Positions 21,812 through 33,781 of a stretch of DNA of 64,000 nt are shown here, one piece after another. The DNA is from Taiwanofungus camphoratus (taxonomy: Eukaryota; Basidiomycota; Agaricomycetes; Polyporales; Taiwanofungaceae): the NCBI GenBank assembly GCA_003999685.1, contig CP021230.1, forward strand, positions 1,240,001-1,304,000. The letters run 5' to 3'. Positions within the stretch are counted from its first letter, which is position 1. Every line of letters starts with the position of its first letter. The translations under genes were made by a program, and so were the position numbers. Under the pieces are notes generated by a model, which did not search any database, was not told where the DNA came from, and saw only the letters and a list, made by a program, of their open reading frames with translations.

Positions 21812-23533
21812 ATGGCGGCTATAGTAGCATCGAACTGCGCTGACACTACATTTGACACTGCTTCATTAAACAACACATTGACTTTTGATCTCGATCAAAC
21901 CAGGTTACTGAATGAGCACCCACCACAATGCCCGCCACCGTTTACCTCCCGGCCAGGACCATCCGTCGTGCCTCCAATTCCTCCTAGTTTGCCCAATCAC
22001 CGCCTGCTCTACCGTGGATCCCTCTCTCTCCCTGACTCAACCCTTCTTCTGGATGGCATCAGCTTTGTTGCCGCGCTTTCCGGGTCCTCGAATTCGCTAC
22101 CAGACGCCACCAACATCACAACCAACGCGAATACCAGCACCAGTAATGCGCTACTAAATCACCCGCTTGCGCTTGCGCTGGAGAGTATGCGTGGACGAAG
22201 TCTACGCTTTCTCGGAACCATCAAGCGCAGTGGGGTGTGGATCGATGAGAAAGAGGACGGCATAGGTACGGTGGATGTGTGCGTCTCTCTATTTTGTCCT
22301 ACAACTTGTATTCTGATCCATGATGCACTCATTTTTGGCGAGTGGTAGGGAGATTCATCCGCTTGCGACATTGAGTCAAATGTATTTTGAGAATGTATTT
22401 TGCTTAACGCCTACGACGAGTGACGATGACAAAAGTGAGGTCGGTGTGAAAGTTGGACTCGGAGACAGCAGTGCGTTCTCTGCTGTATATCGTCTCGATG
22501 TTCTCTTATAGCCGACGACGCTGTGTAGACGATCCCGGGTCCCTCGACGTCCTCATCTATGCACAGCTGCTACCAGATCCTTCCAGTTCCTCTTCGCTGA
22601 CTGTATCATCCACGTCGAGAGCGCAACCACGAATGATCCGCCTCCGCGCCGCACGCATACTTCCTGGTCCTCCTCCCCCAGCGCTCCAGAACCCGCGGCC
22701 GAGGCCAGACGAACCTGCACCACGCGCGCCACCTTGGATGCTGTTTAGCTCCGCGTCCAAGCGCAAACGGGACGAAGAGGCGGGGGGAAATGGCAAGCGG
22801 AGTAAAGCTGAGGTGCGGGCGAAGGACCGGGAGGCGTCTGTAGAGGCACTGAGGAAGGCGCGGGAGGTAATGCTGCGTATGCCGCGGCCGGGAACCAATG
22901 CCGCAGCCAGCGGGCAGGACGCGAAGGCGAAGGAAAAGGATAGAGACAAGACGAGCTCGAAGGGGAAGGGCAAGGCTACGGGGAACATGGGGGAATTCAA
23001 GATACCGTCAGTGCCGTCACGAGTTCGTTCAATGTCAGGGACTGGGTTGAACTCAACCGAGGAGGAGAAACTGGAGGCAGATGATGTTTTCGGATCGTTT
23101 GATGATATGGGAAATGTGAGAAAGGAGAAGATGACACAAGATCCAGACGAAGTCGAGAGGTCGAACAAAACTGTGAGCGATACATATCTTGCCGCCAAAG
23201 TCAATTGTGTTGGTTATTTTTTTTCTTGTTATAAGGTGATTAAGCAAGCGACTGTCCGTGCCCTCGCGGACGCGGGAATCGTGAAGGGACACCCCGAGTT
23301 CAACGACTTGTTCCAGTATATTTATCGCGGGACAGCGTTTGCACTAGTGCGTATCATTTCTCCTTCCTCTGCAATACTTATTTGTGATCCGACCAATAAC
23401 TTGTGTACTGCTGATACAGAGAGCAAAAATGCGGACTGGCACGGTGGACCTGTGGCAGGTGTACAAGGCCGTAGACACGCATGCGCGGATGTACGTGCAG
23501 AACTGTCAAGATGCTGGACGAACACAGATGTAG
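21812..23533 (+). CDS. SLD7: SLD7-like DNA replication initiation factor
   Basis: Five exons with phases checked: 21812-22278, 22349-22470, 22529-23172, 23236-23346 and 23420-23533. Sld7 partners Sld3 in loading Cdc45 during replication initiation in yeasts. The C-terminal exons encode the diagnostic Sld7 C-terminal helical domain: IKQATVRALADAGIVKGH, FNDLFQYIYRGTAFAL, KMRTGTVDLWQVYKAVDTHA. The N-terminal exon carries the beta-rich part (LLYRGSLSLPDSTLLLDG, SLRFLGTIKRSGVWIDE), followed by IHPLATLSQMYFENVF and GSLDVLIYAQLLPDP. The middle (exon 3) is a charged Lys/Glu/Arg-rich linker containing KRKRDEE and likely nuclear-localising runs. The gene looks intact and complete. Alternative name in databases is a mitochondrial morphogenesis protein; the domain is the same. 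Confidence 0.8.
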
Positions 23534-23784
23534 CTAGATGTTAGTCTGCGCATGTATTACTACTTCTTATGCCCGGCATTGATATCACGGTCGCGGCTAT
23601 GGAACTTAATCCGCTAAATCCGCGTGTTGGTGTCACGTGCAAAGCACGTGCTTCATGTGAACGCTAAGCGCTTTCGGACACTCAGGCTCAGCATTTACGT
23701 AGTTTTGTTTTCCTCTTGGTTCCCTTGTTGTCGGCACAAATACTTCACTTACAAACGGTGCATGTTCAAGCATTATTAGAACGA

Positions 23785-24465
23785 ATGTCTCATCGACCTG
23801 ATTATGTAGATATCTCTCATACGCTTGATTCCGGCACGCAGGTTTATCCTAGTGACCCCACATTCTCCTGCTGCCCCGCACTCACCCTTGGAAAAGACGG
23901 CGTAAATGTGCAATCACTCTCCCTAGGATCGCACACAGGGACGCATGTCGACGCTCCATATCATTTCTTCGAGGATGGCAAATCGATTGATCAGATTCCC
24001 CTCTCACGGTTTGTGGGGCCAGCTCTGGTGATAAATGTATTGGGCAAAGATTCAAAGGAGAAGATCATGTGGGCGGACTTAGAGTCATATGAGACTGAAA
24101 TGCACAGACAGCAAGAAAGCGGACAAGATCTTATTGTTCTCATACGGACTGGTTGGTCACGATTCTGGGGCTCGCAGACATATCTTGACCATCCCTACCT
24201 CGACCGCGAGGTGGCTGAAAAAATCATCGATGCGGGAGTCAAAACAATCGGGATAGACACTCTCAGCCCGGACGCGACGAGCGAGCATGGTGACTTCGCC
24301 GTGCACAAGGTAATACTGGGTGCCGGAGGCGCCATTGCTGAGAATTTGACCGATCTGGACAAGATAGCGGAGGGAAAGTGGATGGTAAATCTCGTTCCGC
24401 TCAAAATTGGCGGAAGCGACGGCTCGCCGGTGCGTGCCTTTGCATGGAGGCAATCGAAGCCATAG
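23785..24465 (+). CDS. Cyclase family (kynurenine formamidase-like) metal hydrolase, copy 1
   Basis: Single-exon 226-aa enzyme of the cyclase/kynurenine-formamidase-like superfamily (PF04199 type). These metal-dependent amidohydrolases include N-formylkynurenine and related amide or lactone hydrolases. The metal-binding motif SHTGTHVDAPYHFF (H-x-G-T-H-x-D-x-P-x-H) is intact, as are YVDISHTLDSGTQVYPSDP, RTGWSRFWG, IGIDTLSPD and GSDGSPVRAFAW. The ATG at 23785 (MSHRPDYVDISH) fits family starts; an ATG 23 codons upstream would add an unrelated leader. A paralog with the same motifs lies 1.2 kb downstream on the same strand. The substrate cannot be told from sequence. Confidence 0.88.
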   Translation: MSHRPDYVDISHTLDSGTQVYPSDPTFSCCPALTLGKDGVNVQSLSLGSHTGTHVDAPYHFFEDGKSIDQIPLSRFVGPALVINVLGKDSKEKIMWADLESYETEMHRQQESGQDLIVLIRTGWSRFWGSQTYLDHPYLDREVAEKIIDAGVKTIGIDTLSPDATSEHGDFAVHKVILGAGGAIAENLTDLDKIAEGKWMVNLVPLKIGGSDGSPVRAFAWRQSKP

Positions 24466-25690
24466 CTAGGGGATTACAGGTGAGACAATCACGTTTCATG
24501 AGATCTAATTTTATGAAACACTTGCGGCGTGCCATCGCATTGTCATCTGCACCGATTGCAAGGAAACGAATGAGACAGTCTTATTTATCATAGCTTCTCA
24601 AAGTGATCGAGTGGCTTCATTGGCTGAGTGATGACATTTCATGGAGAGGTTAGTGTACCGGCTTTGACAATCTGGGTTCTCCACGCGAAGGCCTATAGGA
24701 CGCATTTGAGGATGCGGCTATCACGATCTCTCCTAATGTTCGTTTTCATCACAGCCGTCTTCTCTTTTCCCTAGTGGACTAATAATGACTAGAAAGACTG
24801 GACATGAGATTGCTCAATCCAAAGCTAGGGACGGAAATGACAGTCCCGTACATCCTCCTGCACGTGAGTGATGCATGCTCAGGGATCACTATTGATAGCC
24901 CGACATACTTCACTCATGTGTTCATCTCTTCCCAGGGGCGAAAGCATCCCGGAGGGCTTCCGCTTCGATCGCTCTACTAGCGGGAGAATTAGTTGACCCG
25001 GGACAGCGATGTAATCCCATCATACTCTTTCCAGTCCATTAACAATCAGATTTTACCTCTCGAGGCCGCCATCTCATGGCTGAACGTATCATTTCTACTA
25101 AGTCTGTCTCTTCGTCACGCGTTCTACTTTCCTTGCAGCATCGATGTCGAAGCCTGTCTGCAGGTGCTAAGTTCCGGCGGCGCATGACCTTCAGCATTTG
25201 TGCTACTCTCACCTCGTAGTACAACTGAGGAACTGCTGACACGCATCATGCTCTCACGAAGGCGTGCCATCCGTCGCGCTCAGTCTTTCTGGCGTGTAGG
25301 AAGATCCAGCTGTCCTTTAAGTTACAATGTTCCAATTCCGCATATCACTTTATACGCTGCTGATATTCTGAATGATAGTGGCGTTCCGATTCCCCACAGT
25401 TTGGCATCTCACTGCTTCCTATGAATGTAGTGGTAGGTGTTCCGTTGCCATCATTACTGATAGATCGCTCATGATATTGTTTTCTGGATCCATCTGCAGC
25501 TGACTGTCATGAAATCTTTAATTCATCTTTCTCCTCGTGGCAGGCAGAGGCGGAGCGATTGTTTGTCGGCCCGGACATTCCGTGAATCATCTTCGTAATT
25601 TTACATTTTCCGACAACTCCCCTGGTACCCTATCCTATATAGACGATGCCCGGGGTATAGCGGCTGCCTCCATAGCTGCCTACAGAGACC
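24466..25690. other. Intergenic region between the two cyclase paralogs
   Basis: It contains only short open frames without domains (for example 25200-25424 and 25537-25758). I see no third paralog and no repeat. The last ~150 bp should contain the promoter of copy 2. Confidence 0.5.
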
Positions 25691-26413
25691 ATGGAAGATA
25701 TGAGATCATCGACACCTCCGGTACTCTGCCCAGCCTCACGACAAGCGACTGTAATTGACCTCACCCATCCTCTCGTGCCCGCCAGCGTTCCCGCATGTCC
25801 AGGTCACCCCCTCTACGACGCTAAGCTCACATTCAGCGTTGCAAACGGCGATTTCGCAAACGTGCACACGCTCACTCTAGGCTCGCATACCGGCACGCAC
25901 CTTGACGCGCCTTACCATTTCTTCCTGGACGGGCAGACTGTCGATGCGCTCGACTTGTCACTCCTCACCGCGGCGTCCGTGGTCGTGGTCGACCTTCGCA
26001 CCAAGGCGGCGCATGAGCGTATCGTATGGGCAGATTTGCAAAAATACGAAGCAAAAATGCGCGAGGGTACCGCGGTCCTCCTTTGCACAGGCTGGTCTCG
26101 GCATTGGGGCTCGCCCTTATACAGAGATCACCCATTCCTAGATGCTGATGCGGCGCGCCGCATCATGGATATGGGCGTTAAAGTCATCGGAGTGGATACA
26201 CTCAGTCCGGACGAATTCATGGCTGACAAGGGAGACACCGGAAATGTACATCGCATTGTGCTCAGAAGAGGGGGCATAATAGTCGAAAATCTCAACGAAC
26301 TCGGCGATCTCGTGGATAGCGGTTGGGAGAATCCGTTAGTGAGCTTATTACCGCTCAGTTTGACCGGATGCGATGGAAGTCCAGTAAGGGCGGTGGCCTG
26401 GAACTCGCAATAA
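25691..26413 (+). CDS. Cyclase family (kynurenine formamidase-like) metal hydrolase, copy 2
   Basis: Intronless 240-aa paralog of the enzyme at 23785-24465. It keeps the metal-binding motif (SHTGTHLDAPYHFF), the C-terminal active-site blocks (CTGWSRHWGSPLYRDHPF; IGVDTLSPDEF) and the family C-terminus (LTGCDGSPVRAVAW). Its extra ~17 N-terminal residues before VIDLTHPLVP have no counterpart in copy 1. A start further downstream is possible, but no closer ATG lies before the conserved strand. The copies differ throughout, so the duplication is not recent. Confidence 0.88.
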   Translation: MEDMRSSTPPVLCPASRQATVIDLTHPLVPASVPACPGHPLYDAKLTFSVANGDFANVHTLTLGSHTGTHLDAPYHFFLDGQTVDALDLSLLTAASVVVVDLRTKAAHERIVWADLQKYEAKMREGTAVLLCTGWSRHWGSPLYRDHPFLDADAARRIMDMGVKVIGVDTLSPDEFMADKGDTGNVHRIVLRRGGIIVENLNELGDLVDSGWENPLVSLLPLSLTGCDGSPVRAVAWNSQ

Positions 26414-26989
26414 TTCTACATAAATGTCCTTATATCTCGTGACTGGCGAGTGCATAGGGTGACAAGGGACTTCTCAACCTTGACCATACACGTAGTAATT
26501 TGACGTCGCATTTAGCCCTACTTTTGTCAACGGAATCGTCACAGGCTTCGCTGTCAGGCATATATATACCTACTGTCAAATAATTCCAATCATAATCACC
26601 TGTATTTCCGCCTTTGCACAGTAAGTCTACGGATTCTGTTTTACTTTTTGTGCTAGATGTCTGGTGCGTCCTGTTTATTCGTCTTCATACGTTGCTGCTC
26701 ACGAAACTACTGCTAGATCATTCAGTGGGTCACGTCATGTGCCGCCTTCTTAGTCGTCACTCGTGAAGATAATCGAAGCATATACATTTCTCATGAAGAG
26801 CGTGAAGCTCTCGTGTATTCTACACTGTTATTCGAAAGGAAAGTCCATATATTTTGTTCTGAGTCCATCGATCTCTTCTGTACGGAACGTAAATGCATAG
26901 CTGCGCGGTTTCAGGCGTAGTGCAACTTACCAATCAACAGCATACATTACCATAATCTTCCATTCGTTCATTGTTAATAGCCCTGACGA
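26414..26989. other. Intergenic region with an orphan TATA-like element
   Basis: CATATATATACC at about 26561-26572 is followed by CACAGTAAGTC (about 26617) and an ATG with downstream splice-like signals. No gene with recognisable product could be assembled, although one 66-codon frame (about 26717-26917) is open. It may be the promoter of a small unrecognised gene. Confidence 0.3.
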
Positions 26990-27725
26990 TCATGCTTTCA
27001 ATCCAAATGTAAGAGCATTCTTTAATACCTTCTTTACTGATGACTGCTTGTCGTGTGTCTCGGCAGGATAAACAGTCCGGGTGACGTAGATTGCGTGACG
27101 CCAAGTCGGGTCGTGCTGTTGAGAACGCTGTACATGTCGTGGACGACAGATGGCTATGTTTATATCTTCATTTATTATCTCTGGGAGCGGCTTGTCTCGC
27201 CCGAACTTGTCTGTGGGCGCTTTCACGATGACATACTTGGGCCCTGGCATGCAGGCCATCTTATCACCACTACCGGCGTATATCTGAACTTCTGAACAAT
27301 CCGCTGGTCTGTGATCACTGTCTTTATCTGCGTCACGTCCAATAGTGTTCAAAGCGTCCACCAAGTCGCCCAGAGTGAAAGGAGAGGACTTCTCGAAATC
27401 CAGCTCTAAATGAGGGTGGTTCTCAATGTCATTTGACATCAAATGAATGTGGTGTTGTGTATCTTCTTCACTATTGCTTTCCTCGTCGCCTGCAACAAGA
27501 TGAAAGCGAGCGTCATCCCGAGGTGGTTCTTCCTTGCCCTTCTGTGATGCTCCAATGATCTGCGCAAACGTGATTTGGGTCATCACGCATTGTCTCTATG
27601 AAGTAGAGCCCGCGCACCGAACGCAATGCTGTTTGCATGTCAAGTGGCAGTGAGTCCCTTGATGGCAAGGCGGGCGTGACTACGATGGTCGGGATCTGCA
27701 TTGGCTGCAGCATGACAGTACTCAT
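26990..27725 (-). CDS. Hypothetical protein (225 aa)
   Basis: Two exons: 27725-27618 and 27559-26990, joined by a 58 nt intron (donor GTGCGC, acceptor GCGCAG). The join is phase 0 and gives MSTVMLQPMQIPTIVVTP ... RSIIGASQKGKEE. I do not recognise a domain. Visible features are an acidic/His stretch (EESNSEEDTQHHIHLMSND), the segment FTLGDLVDALNTIGRDADKD, then a hydrophobic strand-like PGPKYVIVKAPTDKFG, and a basic tail (SVKKVLKNALTFGLKA). No signal peptide or membrane span. Coding is supported by clean splicing and length, but function is unknown. Confidence 0.6.
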
Positions 27726-28172
27726 AATTGCCGTTGAGAGTCGAAGCGTATAACAGGGAGGATGGGGATGCTGCTCGGGATAGAGCTTATGAGGAGGTCA
27801 TCACCGCCATTTTCTACTCCTTAAATATTCAGTGGGACAAAAGCGTGGCTTGGACCTCATCAGCCACGGTTAGAGCCACACAGAATGCGTGGAGGACGCG
27901 ATCTCCTAATGTGATCACGTGCATTGCGCGTGATCACTGCCCAACTTTGCCCTTCCTACGAGCTATCTTCAAAACCCTATCTATATATTCCTTCCGTACC
28001 TCGTTTGTTCCCCCTTCTACATTTCTGGAATAGGGAAGTATTGATAAATTTATGCTAGACATTGTTTGCCATGCCGCGTCGAATTTACCAGAGCCATCGA
28101 GCCAAGCATGTCATTCGATTCGCCTATCCTTGCATCCGAGTAATACGGGGCCAGCACAAAGTCCCAACTAAT
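27726..28172. other. Divergent intergenic region
   Basis: It lies between the hypothetical gene (-) and the F-box pseudogene (+). A short inverted pair TGTGATCACGTGCATTG/CGCGTGATCACTG occurs around 27910-27938. No gene recognised. Confidence 0.4.
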
Positions 28173-29430
28173 ATGTCAACACATAGCCAGGACTCGACGT
28201 TCCGTACATTCCCAGTCGAGGTCTTTGAGCACATCATCAATTTCCTGGACCCATGGTGGACTGCGGATCGCGATGCTCTGTTGGCTTGTTGTCTTTCATG
28301 CCGTGCTTGGTTGCCTGAGAGTCGCCATAGGCTTTTCTCCAGTATAACATTGAACAACTCAAAAGATCTTGGTCACTTTTCGAAGCTCATCACCGGAAAG
28401 GGATACCTGGCCGACTTCGTTTCGGAATTGACTGTGGAGATTGATAAAGACCCATATTCTTCACGATCGAAAGTATTTGGTTCATTTCCATTTGTGCTCG
28501 CTCGGCGACTTGAAAAGGTATCTTGTCTTCACATTCGTTGCTCCGGGAACATTGCGCGTGTACCACCAGTTCTCTCTACTTTCCTCTGCTGTTATCTGAA
28601 TTCACGTCGATAACTAGACTTGAGATCGGCAACGTTCATTTTTCGTCCTTACTCGAGTTTAGTCGTCTCGTAGGCGCTTTGCCGAATCTTTCTTTACTCG
28701 CTTGTGACTACGTCAGATGGACCAATAGCAAATACACCCAGGGTACTGCGACCCGCTGCAAGCCTCACTTGAGAGTAACTCGACTTCTGATGAACTACAT
28801 GGACTTTTCGAGCAATACAATCAAATGGCTACTCTCAACGATTTCTGCGAACCATCTTCACACCATTATCCTTCCTTCCCTTACCATACAAGATACAGGG
28901 CACGTGAGCAGGATAATGGAAGCTGCTGGGACATCACTTCGTTGTTGGTCTTCGTCGGCGGCATGATAGCCACGGTGTCAAACTTAAGAAAGATCCGGGT
29001 ACGCATAGATTCTCAGACGCTACATGATGGACAATCAACCATCTTACCTGCAGATATTCACCTTGCCCTTGCCCATAATACTTGCCTTAGATCAATTCGA
29101 TTTGATCTGCACCATGAAGATGACTGGATAGTCACAACATTGCCACAAGTTACATCCACTCAGCTATCCCTTGTCACAATTTGGATTCCAGATGAGGTCA
29201 TGGAGGACTCAGATCTTGATCGACTTCACTGTGATCGCATTGACGAGATTTTGTCACGCCCACACTTTTCCGGCGTGCAAAAGCTCGTTTTCGAATATCA
29301 CGGCAGTCACTGGGATAGCAATGAGTTGAATTGGCTGCGTTCAGCGATTTCGCGTCGCCTTCCGCTCTCGTTCGCGCGGGGTATCCTATACTTCGAGCGT
29401 CGCAGTACTTTTTTTAATCTCATTCACTGA
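28173..29430 (+). pseudogene. F-box protein gene with two frameshifts
   Basis: An agaricomycete-type F-box protein, normally the substrate adaptor of SCF ubiquitin ligases. The N-terminus has the F-box (FRTFPVEVFEHIINFLDPWW, LLACCLSCRAWLPESRHRLF). Leucine-rich-repeat-like segments follow (LEIGNVHFSSLLEFSRLVGA, LRKIRVRIDS, CLRSIRFDLHHEDDW) with the C-terminal FSGVQKLVFEYHG. Homologous text continues across three frames: frame 1 to about 28600, frame 2 from about 28590 to 28960, frame 3 from about 28940 to the stop at 29430. No GT-AG or GC-AG intron I tried restores either join, because coding text continues directly across (near CTGTTATCTGAATTC and CTTCGTTGTTGG). I therefore read two indels, either true gene decay or sequencing errors. 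All other parts look fully conserved, so decay would be recent. Confidence 0.7.
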
Positions 29431-29659
29431 TGTTTTCACTGGAGTCCCTTGGCTACAGTGTCAGACTCTTGGGATCTAGATTGATGCGCCATGAAAATAT
29501 TGCAAAGCCAACTGCTGTCATAAGCTCATGGGCTCAGGGCTTAAACGTTCTGTTTCGTCGTATCTGGGCGGGCGCCAACATAATTTCACAATGCATGCTT
29601 TCCATAGCATTCGAACAAGGATGATAGTTCTACAATATAGAAAGAAACGAAACCATAGA

Positions 29660-32600
29660 TCATACCTGGACGATGATGTCCCAATCGCTCGTTATGGACA
29701 CCCCGGGGTCTTTGACGACAAGTAGACTCGACATGTTCTCTTTTTTGTCCGACGCTGCGATACCGGGAGTAAAGTCCCACTCCAGCTCCTTTCCCCCCTC
29801 GACTTTTACACTTGTAGGCTTTGAAGCCAGTCCGAATATAACGACTCTTTCGATCCGTACTGCTGCCATGTCCTTCACAAACGCGTTCGATCCATCGTAC
29901 GTAGCCAATGCCGCCCCGTCAACGGCCTCCCTAGGTTTGCGCGAAGCCAGGTCACGACTGCTGATGCGTACACCCTTGTCCTTTTTGTCTTTCTTCTCTG
30001 CTTTGAACTCCCGCCAGATGAACTCGCCATTCCTGTGCGAAAATGTCACCCCGTCGTCGAGATAGAGTTCGCCATATGCTCCGCCTGCATTGGAAAGTGC
30101 GACACGCAAGGTGAACGGATCGTATTTCATGAGCGGTGAGGACCTGCGTGGACGCTCACGAGTGGGGACAATGGATCCGCCACGTATGAAGAGAGGAGTC
30201 TTGGACAGATCAGCAGGTACGATGACGCTTCTCCCCTTGGAGGCACCTCGGTAAATATGATGTGTAAAGTAATCATAGTAGACCTATTAGCAAAGTGGCA
30301 TGGTATCAGAAACAGATCAGATATGGGACATGACGGAGACTGACCTGATCCTCTGGAAGGTAGACCGACACCTCCGTGACACCTTTTTCAACGACAGGTT
30401 TGACGAGCAAGCCTGAGCTTCCAACAAAATATTGGTCGTCAATGGCAAAACCAGCCTCATCTTGAGGGAATGTAACGTAGTGTGGCCTCAGAACTGGCAG
30501 GCCAGTGACGCTCGCTTCTCGGAAGGCAGTATACCAAACAGGAAGCTGGCTGTAACGTAGTCGCAGGATACTGCGTAACATACTTTTGTAGGGCTCGTCA
30601 AGGAGGTATGGCTCCCGCCTCTTCGTGTCGATGTGCGCATGGGCACGGAAGAACGGCGAAAATGCGCCGACTTGGTACCACCGCACAAGCATTTCAGGCT
30701 CAGGGTTTCCAAAGAAGCCTCCGATGTCGGCTAACAAGGCAAGATAAGCGACCGCAGTGGCAATGTCTCGAGTGAGTGGACGTACATCCTGCAAAACTGA
30801 AACCACCAATGTTGTTCGCCAATACCATTCGGACGCCGACAGCCATATGCTCCCATGTCCCGAGGTTGTCCCCTGTCCACATTGCACCAAAGCGTTGAGA
30901 GCCAGCGTAGAAAGAGCGAGTTAGCACAAACGGCCGTCGAGGTGGGTCGGCGCGGGCAATGAGGGCTTGAGATGTGATATTATGCTACATAGTGTTTAAA
31001 TCAATTTAAGATAAAGCTCGATGGCTTGGCTAAGAGAACCACGAACGAGGAGCATTCCGTTTATGTTGTGAACATCTCGGTGTTCCCAACCTCCGTAGTG
31101 AATGTTATCGCGCGGCATACTGATCTCGGGACCGTTAAAAATTGAGGGCTAAATCCGAATGTCTGTCAATTCACCACTATCATTGTACTTTCCGTTAAGC
31201 CTACCTCGTTCATGTCATTCCAGATATACGTATCAATGGTACTGTCAGTCCAGGCCCACTTGTCTCCCTCTTGTACAGTCTTGAAGAGGGACTTCCACCA
31301 ATTCCAGCTGGCCGGGTTGAAGAAATCAATCCACGCGCTGCTGCCGCTCCAGCACCAGCCTTCGTAGTCGCGCTCTCCGTCCTTAAGCTTGACCAGCACG
31401 CCGAGTTCGTTTGCCTCTTGGTACACGGGATAGCTAGCTGTGCGCTTCAAATGCGGGTCGATGATGACGACCATCTGGTGACAGAGACCATCAGAATCGT
31501 ACAGTTGGCTGTCGAGGTTGCAGTCTGCAACGAACCTTGCGCCCGAGCGCCTCGACATCGTGCGTCATGTCGACCGGGTCGGGGAAGGTCTTCTTGTCCC
31601 AGATGAAATACTTGTGTTCCTCCGCGTACTCGATGTCAAGCCAGAACACATCCACGGGCATGTCTTCTAGATCAAAGCGCCGCTGTACCTCTCGCACATC
31701 GTCCGAACTGATGTAGTTCCATCTGCACTGGTGGTGGCCGAGCGCCCAGTGCGCAGGCAACGCCGGGGTCCCAGTCAGCCTGGTGTACTGCCCGAAGATA
31801 TCAGCAGGAGTCGGTCCGGGCATGATAAACACGTCCAGGATGCCAGACTCAGATATCCAGTGTGTCTCTGTCGACTTATGCGTGGGGTGCGCGACATCGA
31901 TCCAAGTCTCCGACCCGATTGCGTTGAAGATCCCAACTGTGGAGTCTGCTGAATGTGCATGCATCACTGGTATCGAGCCGTACAGAGACATAGGCGAGTC
32001 TGCTAGGTACTCAAACACGTCTGCGTTGTATAGACGGTATGGGTCCGAGTAGTACGCGTTCTCTCCGGTCGTGGTCGGCAGAGACAGACGCGTCGCGTGC
32101 TGCGGTATGCCATAGACGTGCCCATGGTTCGGGAAGTTGATGTCTACGGATAGCGACTCTGGGCCTGGCAATAGAGTGCTGAGAACGGATGAATAGACAG
32201 GCGTTAATAACGCACCTTTGGGTTTCGAGTCTGTCCAAGATGAGAACGTCTCCTCCCACCAGCCGTCTTCCGTCTCACCCTCGAACCACGCCCTCGGATT
32301 GACTTGCATCACGACTTGAGAGTCATCGGGGCCAAGACCATCAACCTGTGCATCTGCAGGTAGTTTGCTTTGCTCTACAGCTTCCTTCGTCCGGAAATGT
32401 TCCATGTGCAGCAGGCCTTGTCCGTTTAATACCACCTGCTCTCTACCATTCCGCAACAGCGTCACCTTGAACGGCTCAAAGGCGACCACGACCTCTATGT
32501 CCTTCTTGTTCCCATAGACAGCGCGAACGTCCTTCTTGCTCACCGTCCACTTGATGTCCTGGCTGATTGCAGGCTCCGCTACGAGGGCCCATGACGCAGC

Positions 32601-32939
32601 TTCGTCGTAGCGCTTCCTCAGTCCATTCACCTCGTCCATGCGCACCCTCACCACACCATCCTGATGCACTCGGACATCGAGCCCGAACTTGATCTCCGGG
32701 TATATGGCGGACTTGACAGCCGCTGTGAAAGAGGCCTGCTCGGGCGATATAACCACTGTGGATGAATCAACAGAATAAGGGGAATGCCACGATGGGCTCT
32801 CTTTTGCTCTAGCAGACAGCGCACGTCCTCTGCGACAGAATGCTGCTTGCGAGCATGTCTTGAAATCTTGTGTCTTGACAGCTAATGCAGCCGGGACGGT
32901 AAGTAGCAGCAATAGCGAGCTGAATGCTCGCATATTCAA
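29660..32939 (-). CDS. GLS2: Glucosidase II alpha subunit (GH31), ER glycoprotein processing
   Basis: It trims glucose from N-glycans of newly folded glycoproteins in the ER. The N-terminal signal peptide ([20 protein letters not shown]) is followed by the family motif [13 protein letters not shown]. The GH31 N-terminal domain leads to [12 protein letters not shown] and [14 protein letters not shown]. The catalytic nucleophile motif WNDMNE ends an exon near 31200, and the acid/base region [15 protein letters not shown] lies near 30870. An intron after GGFSFAG is resolved with donor GTACGT to give [15 protein letters not shown]. The C-terminal beta domain ([32 protein letters not shown]) ends at 29660. 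Several introns of about 55-65 nt interrupt the 3' two thirds; the one at about 31541-31479 joins EALGRK to [11 protein letters not shown]. No lesion was seen. It is a complete, conserved housekeeping gene. Confidence 0.92.
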
Positions 32940-33781
32940 CTATTCCTGCCTCAAAAGTTCGGTTATTCACGCCAGTGATTCGCCTTGATGGTTTTGTAGA
33001 CTAGTCCTCAACGCGAAAGTGAAAAGGAGAGTCAGAAATCAAGTACGCGTCGCAATGACACTTATACCATGCCAGCTAACGGCGAATCACGTGACCTCTC
33101 ATAGAGATCAAGTGAGCGGACGCATGAACACGCATTCTTTTATCTTCGTTTGACGGCGGTAGTATCGAAACAGTATAAAGCATGATTGCATGATTGCATC
33201 TAGGAGGATGGAGTCCTCCCGGACAAGGTCAACGCAGGCTTGAGTTTCGCAAGGGTCGGTACTTCGCAGTCTATCTATATGTGACAGGTTGCTTACATTG
33301 TTCGTCTCTTTCTTGCCCATTTAGAATACCTGGGTGAACTCGAATTAATACGATCCTTTCCAGACCCCCTATGAAAGCCAGTGTGCGGCCAGTAGTGGGT
33401 GGCAGGATGAGTTGTGAAGACATCATATGCCTATCTACCTCTTCAGTACCCTTTGTATTTATGAGGCTGACAGGAGTTGCTGGTCGAGAAGACGAGGTTC
33501 CGCCCTTTTCAGTCGACGAGCATGGCTTCATCGAGGCAACGGGAAGGGAAACGTAGCTAGACATGGGTGACGAGGTAGTCATGACGGGTCGAAGCACTGG
33601 TCGTTCACTGAATGTCACAAAGCGGATTGAGGAGTACCCCATATCCTGATAAAACTTAGTTCAACGTGGCACAGAGCCAGTCATGATAAAGGCCGACCCA
33701 ATTAGAACCGTACAGTCGGAAGTTCGGTGCACACATCCAAGCGTTGCAGAGTAAAGCAGACACCCAGGATAATAAGTACAA
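32940..33781. other. Intergenic region with an unassigned minus-strand frame
   Basis: This is the promoter side of the glucosidase gene and the 3' side of the FAM210-like gene. A 123-codon minus-strand frame (33642-33271) is rich in Ser/Thr/Pro and has no recognisable domain. I do not call it a gene. Confidence 0.35.

Noticed and set aside
22557-23204. Minus-strand 215-codon frame over the SLD7-like gene
   Set aside because: It is the antisense of the charged linker exon. The plus strand has spliced exons with the recognisable Sld7 C-terminal domain.
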